Of a DNA stretch of 9,032 bases, positions 6,739-9,032 are shown in pieces (positions within the stretch are counted from its first letter, which is position 1; each line of letters starts with the position of its first letter). Under the pieces are notes generated by a model. It was not told the origin of the DNA. It was given only the letters and a program-made list of their open reading frames with translations, and did no database searches. The position numbers were made by a program, and so were the translations under genes. Location: contig NZ_JBFJVE010000128.1 in assembly GCF_041624275.1 (NCBI RefSeq), forward strand, positions 1 through 9,032, written 5' to 3'. The stretch is from Shimia sp041624275. GTDB taxonomy: Bacteria > Pseudomonadota > Alphaproteobacteria > Rhodobacterales > Rhodobacteraceae.

Positions 6739-8214
6739 ATGCTCGACACCGACGTCGCGAAACTGAAGCTGAACGACCCGTCGCTGCTGGAAACCCGCGC
6801 CTATGTGAACGGCGCCTGGATCGACACCGGCCGGCATTTCGCGGTCACCAACCCGGCCACCGGCGAGACCATCGCCCATGTCACCGACCTCGACGTGGCC
6901 GACACCGCCGCCGCCATCGATGCCGCCCATGCGGCGCAGAAGGACTGGGCGGCCTGGACCGGCAAGGAACGCGGCGCGGTGCTGCGCAAATGGTACGACC
7001 TGATGCTGGAAAACGCCGACGACCTGGCCACCATCCTCACCGCCGAGATGGGCAAGCCCTGGCCCGAGGCGCGCGGCGAGATCCTCTATGGCGCCTCCTT
7101 CGTCGAATGGTTCGCCGAAGAGGCCAAGCGCATCTATGGCGACGTCATCCCCGGCCACCAGCGCGACAAGCGCATCGTGGTGCTGAAACAGCCGGTCGGC
7201 GTGGTCGGCTCGATCACCCCGTGGAACTTCCCCAACGCGATGATCGCCCGCAAGGTGGCGCCGGCGCTGGCGGTGGGCTGCAGCTTCATCGCCCGCCCCG
7301 CCGAGCTGACACCGCTGTCGGCGCTGGCGATGGCGGTGCTCGGCGAACGCGCCGGCATTCCTGCCGGGGTGCTGAACGTCATCCCCTCGTCCGATGCCTC
7401 GGCGATCGGCCAAGAGCTTTGCGCCAACCCGAAAGTGGCCAAGATCACCTTCACCGGCTCGACCCGCGTGGGCAAGATCCTGATGCAGCAATGCGCCGAC
7501 ACGATCAAGAAACTCTCGCTGGAACTGGGCGGCAACGCCCCCTTCATCGTCTTCGACGACGCCGATATCGACGCCGCCGTCGAGGGCGCGATGATCGCCA
7601 AGTTCCGCAACAACGGCCAGACCTGCGTCTGCGCCAACCGCATCTACGTCCAGTCCGAGGTCTACGACGAATTTGCCGAGAAACTGGCCGCCGCCACCCG
7701 CAAGCTGACCATCGGCGACGGCTTTGCCGAGGGCGTCACCACCGGGCCGCTGATCAACCGGGCGGCGCTGGACAAGGTGCAGGACCATATCGCCGACGCC
7801 ACCGCCAAGGGGGCCGCGATCCACAGCGGCGGCGTGCCCTCGCCGCTTGGCGGAACCTTCTTCGAACCCACGGTTCTCACCGGCGTCACACCCGACATGG
7901 TGGTCTCGCGCGAAGAGACCTTCGGCCCGGTGGCACCGCTGTTCGAATTCACCGACGAGGCCGAGGTCGTGGCCCTGGCCAATGACAGCGAGTTCGGCCT
8001 TGCCTCGTATTTCTACAGCCGCGACCTGGCGCGGGTCTGGCGCGTCGCCGAGGCGCTCGAGTCGGGCATGGTCGGCATCAACACCGGGCTGATCTCGACC
8101 GAGGTCGCCCCCTTCGGCGGCATCAAGCAGTCGGGGCTGGGGCGCGAGGGGTCGAAATACGGCACCGAGGATTTCCTCGAGATGAAATACCTCTGCATGG
8201 GCGAGATCCGCTGA
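6739..8214 (+). CDS. gabD: NAD(P)-dependent succinate-semialdehyde dehydrogenase
   Basis: This 491-residue aldehyde dehydrogenase oxidises succinate semialdehyde to succinate, the last step of GABA/putrescine breakdown, in the cytosol. It aligns by eye along its whole length with E. coli GabD, plus about 8 extra N-terminal residues before LKLND. Motifs are TPWNFPNAMI (oxyanion Asn163), FTGSTRVG (238-245), LELGGNAPF (general base Glu262) and GQTCVCANR (catalytic Cys296, second Cys298). NKRIYGD-like and EETFGP blocks also fit, as does the C-terminal SGLGREGSKYGTEDFLEMKY. The cofactor-site lysine of the usual LKPA motif is Arg186 here (IARPAE), a point that leaves NAD versus NADP preference open. 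AGGAAAGG (6723-6730), 8 nt before the ATG, supports the start. Divergence from a PuuR-like regulator supports a GABA/polyamine role. A strong terminator follows. Confidence 0.92.
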   Translation: MLDTDVAKLKLNDPSLLETRAYVNGAWIDTGRHFAVTNPATGETIAHVTDLDVADTAAAIDAAHAAQKDWAAWTGKERGAVLRKWYDLMLENADDLATILTAEMGKPWPEARGEILYGASFVEWFAEEAKRIYGDVIPGHQRDKRIVVLKQPVGVVGSITPWNFPNAMIARKVAPALAVGCSFIARPAELTPLSALAMAVLGERAGIPAGVLNVIPSSDASAIGQELCANPKVAKITFTGSTRVGKILMQQCADTIKKLSLELGGNAPFIVFDDADIDAAVEGAMIAKFRNNGQTCVCANRIYVQSEVYDEFAEKLAAATRKLTIGDGFAEGVTTGPLINRAALDKVQDHIADATAKGAAIHSGGVPSPLGGTFFEPTVLTGVTPDMVVSREETFGPVAPLFEFTDEAEVVALANDSEFGLASYFYSRDLARVWRVAEALESGMVGINTGLISTEVAPFGGIKQSGLGREGSKYGTEDFLEMKYLCMGEIR

Positions 8215-8241
8215 CCGCGGCGCCCCCCTTCCAGACAAAAG

Positions 8242-8268
8242 AAAACCCGCCGGATCGGCGGGTTTTTT
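8242..8268. terminator. Rho-independent terminator, probably bidirectional
   Basis: A perfect 7-bp GC stem CCCGCCG (8246-8252) / CGGCGGG (8256-8262) with a GAT loop is followed by six T's (8263-8268). It is preceded by an A-rich tract (8237-8245), so the minus strand also reads as a hairpin followed by T's. It lies between the convergent gabD-like gene and the NDUFS4-like gene and can end both transcripts. Confidence 0.93.
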
Positions 8269-8302
8269 CGTTTCCCCACAAGGGGTTGACCGAAAGGGTC
8301 GC

Positions 8303-8614
8303 TCAGTGCGTCCAGGGGCCCTTGCGGTTGGTGGCGAAGTTCTCGCCATAGCCGCCGGCGCGGATGTTGGGCCGGCGCTTGTTGGGCTCGACGACCTGCG
8401 CCTCGATGCCGTTTTCCTTGGCATAGTCCAGTGCCGCCTGCTTGCTGTCAAAGCGCATCTTGACCTGGCTCTGGGTGTCTCCCGATCCGACCCAGCCCAT
8501 CAGCGGATCAATGTCCAGCGCTTCGGCGGGGGCGAATTCAAGCACCCAGTAGCGGGTCTTGGCCTGACCCGAGGTCATGGCGTTGCGGGCGGGCTGGTAA
8601 ATGCGCGCGATCAT
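8303..8614 (-). CDS. NDUFS4-like accessory subunit of respiratory complex I (ETC complex I subunit)
   Basis: This 103-residue protein matches the ETC_C1_NDUFS4 family, the bacterial counterpart of the mitochondrial 18-kDa/NDUFS4 subunit. It is found on alphaproteobacterial NADH:quinone oxidoreductase, where it sits on the matrix/cytoplasmic arm. Diagnostic segments are YWVLEFAP (22-29), MGWVGSGDTQSQVKMRFDSK with the family's W-x-G-S-x-D block, AALDYAKENGI, and the C-terminal NFATNRKGPWTH. It has no signal peptide or membrane segment, as expected for a peripheral subunit. Length is normal for bacteria, which lack the mitochondrial presequence. AAGGAG (8621-8626) is 6 nt before the ATG, with a good promoter just upstream. 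The gene stands alone, away from the main nuo operon. Confidence 0.92.
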   Translation of the reverse strand: MIARIYQPARNAMTSGQAKTRYWVLEFAPAEALDIDPLMGWVGSGDTQSQVKMRFDSKQAALDYAKENGIEAQVVEPNKRRPNIRAGGYGENFATNRKGPWTH

Positions 8615-8637
8615 GGCAATCTCCTTGGTCTCGGGGC

Positions 8638-8666
8638 TTTATCCGGGATTCCCGTGACGCGGGCAA
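8638..8666 (-). promoter_or_regulatory. Sigma-70-like promoter of the NDUFS4-like gene
   Basis: Read on the minus strand: -35 TTGCCC (8661-8666), a 17-bp spacer, and -10 GATAAA (8638-8643). Transcription would begin near 8631, giving a leader of about 17 nt that contains the Shine-Dalgarno. The spacer holds the perfect palindrome CGGGA-T-TCCCG (8644-8654). Confidence 0.6.
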
Positions 8667-8711
8667 GCAGAGATTGGCCGCGCGGGGTCCGAATGCCTGG
8701 GAAAAAGTGCC

Positions 8712-8794
8712 GCAAGCAGCCTTGATGACCGATCAAACCACGGGGAGCGAGGGGTGTAAATGCGGCCTGTCCGATCATCAAGTCTGCTGCTTGC
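8712..8794. repeat. Long bipartite inverted repeat of unknown role
   Basis: Two pairs of perfect 8-bp arms are nested: GCAAGCAG (8712-8719) with CTGCTTGC (8787-8794), and CTTGATGA (8721-8728) with TCATCAAG (8775-8782). A 1-by-4 internal loop separates them and a 46-base region caps the structure. No T-tract follows on either strand, so it is not a typical terminator. It lies about 45 bp upstream of the NDUFS4 promoter in non-coding DNA. It could be a structured small RNA, a regulator site or a degenerate mobile-element end; I cannot decide. Confidence 0.7.
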
Positions 8795-9032
8795 TGACCC
8801 GAGCATAGCGAGCATGGATTCCAAATGGCAAGCGACCTCGATCATTTTGTTCACCTGCTAGCCACTTTCGGCAAGAATATTTCCCAACCGGCCACAAAAC
8901 CTTACCAATTCCCGCTTTCCGGGGGTCTGAAATCGGCAGATTTGCCGCAGTTCAAAGGGCCCGCGCCGCGATTGCTTTACCCTGGGTCAACAAGATTCGC
9001 CCGGCCGCCCGCCGCGCCCCGGCCGCGCCGCC
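8795..9032. other. Intergenic DNA with no gene recognised
   Basis: Base composition is less GC-rich here than in the genes until about 8950. Only small hairpins are visible, such as CGGCA-GATT-TGCCG at 8934-8947 and CCCG-CTTTC-CGGG at 8911-8923. The last ~35 bases return to very GC-rich sequence and may lead into a gene beyond the window. Short open frames here lack protein-like composition. Confidence 0.5.

Noticed and set aside
6682..8451. 589-codon minus-strand open frame opposite the gabD-like gene
   Set aside because: Overlaps the real gabD, its terminator and part of the NDUFS4-like gene. Being open across a strong terminator hairpin and two genes is a GC artefact.
8712..8794. Intrinsic terminator or tRNA
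   Set aside because: No T-tract follows on either strand, and there is no cloverleaf, T-loop (GGTTCRA-like) or acceptor-stem pattern.
8639..8854. 71-codon minus-strand open frame (GTG start, AGGTGA nearby) upstream of the NDUFS4-like gene
   Set aside because: It runs through the bipartite inverted repeat and the NDUFS4 promoter. The translation resembles no protein and lacks a hydrophobic core or motif. Possible but unsupported.
8972..8999. Plus-strand promoter (TTGCTT with GATTCG) for a gene beyond the right edge
   Set aside because: The -10 match is poor and no start codon or coding sequence is visible before the window ends.

Overview
The window is GC-rich DNA, lower only in the last ~330 bases. 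Gene content and protein style point to an alphaproteobacterium, most likely Rhodobacteraceae (Paracoccus/Rhodobacter-like): an NDUFS4-type complex I subunit, very GC-rich codons and compact operons. The family assignment is inference. There is no sign of IS elements, phage, CRISPR, tRNA or rRNA.

Region 1 (1-5256, minus strand) is a three-gene operon. Transcribed right to left, it encodes a carboxyltransferase beta subunit, a biotin carboxylase/biotin-carrier alpha subunit and an AtuA-family (DUF1446) protein that runs off the left edge. The genes are 11 bp apart and then overlap by 4 bp. This is the core of an acyclic-terpene (geranyl-CoA carboxylase, Atu-type) module or a close relative. 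Two of the three genes carry in-frame tandem repeats: fourteen 12-bp units encode an acidic Thr/Glu tail on the alpha subunit, and seven Pro-Asp dipeptides form a linker in AtuA.

Region 2 (5257-5976) holds the control of that operon. A TetR-family regulator is transcribed divergently from the carboxylase genes, and the 78-bp gap contains a 21-bp imperfect palindrome that looks like its operator. The resemblance to the AtuR/atu arrangement of Pseudomonas supports the pathway call.

Region 3 (5981-8268) is a second divergent regulator/enzyme pair. A PuuR-like XRE-cupin regulator (minus strand) faces away from a GabD-type succinate-semialdehyde dehydrogenase (plus strand). The pair suggests putrescine/GABA catabolism feeding succinate into the TCA cycle. 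The intergenic DNA has an inverted repeat over the regulator's start and a stem-loop in the presumed gabD leader. A strong, apparently bidirectional terminator follows gabD.

Region 4 (8303-9032) holds a small NDUFS4-like complex I accessory subunit on the minus strand with a good sigma-70-like promoter, then about 420 bases without a convincing gene. That stretch includes a long bipartite inverted repeat (8712-8794) that nothing else explains.

I found no clearly novel system. The most unusual items are the repeat-encoded tails in the carboxylase operon, the unexplained inverted repeat upstream of the NDUFS4 gene, and the Arg-for-Lys change in the GabD cofactor motif.
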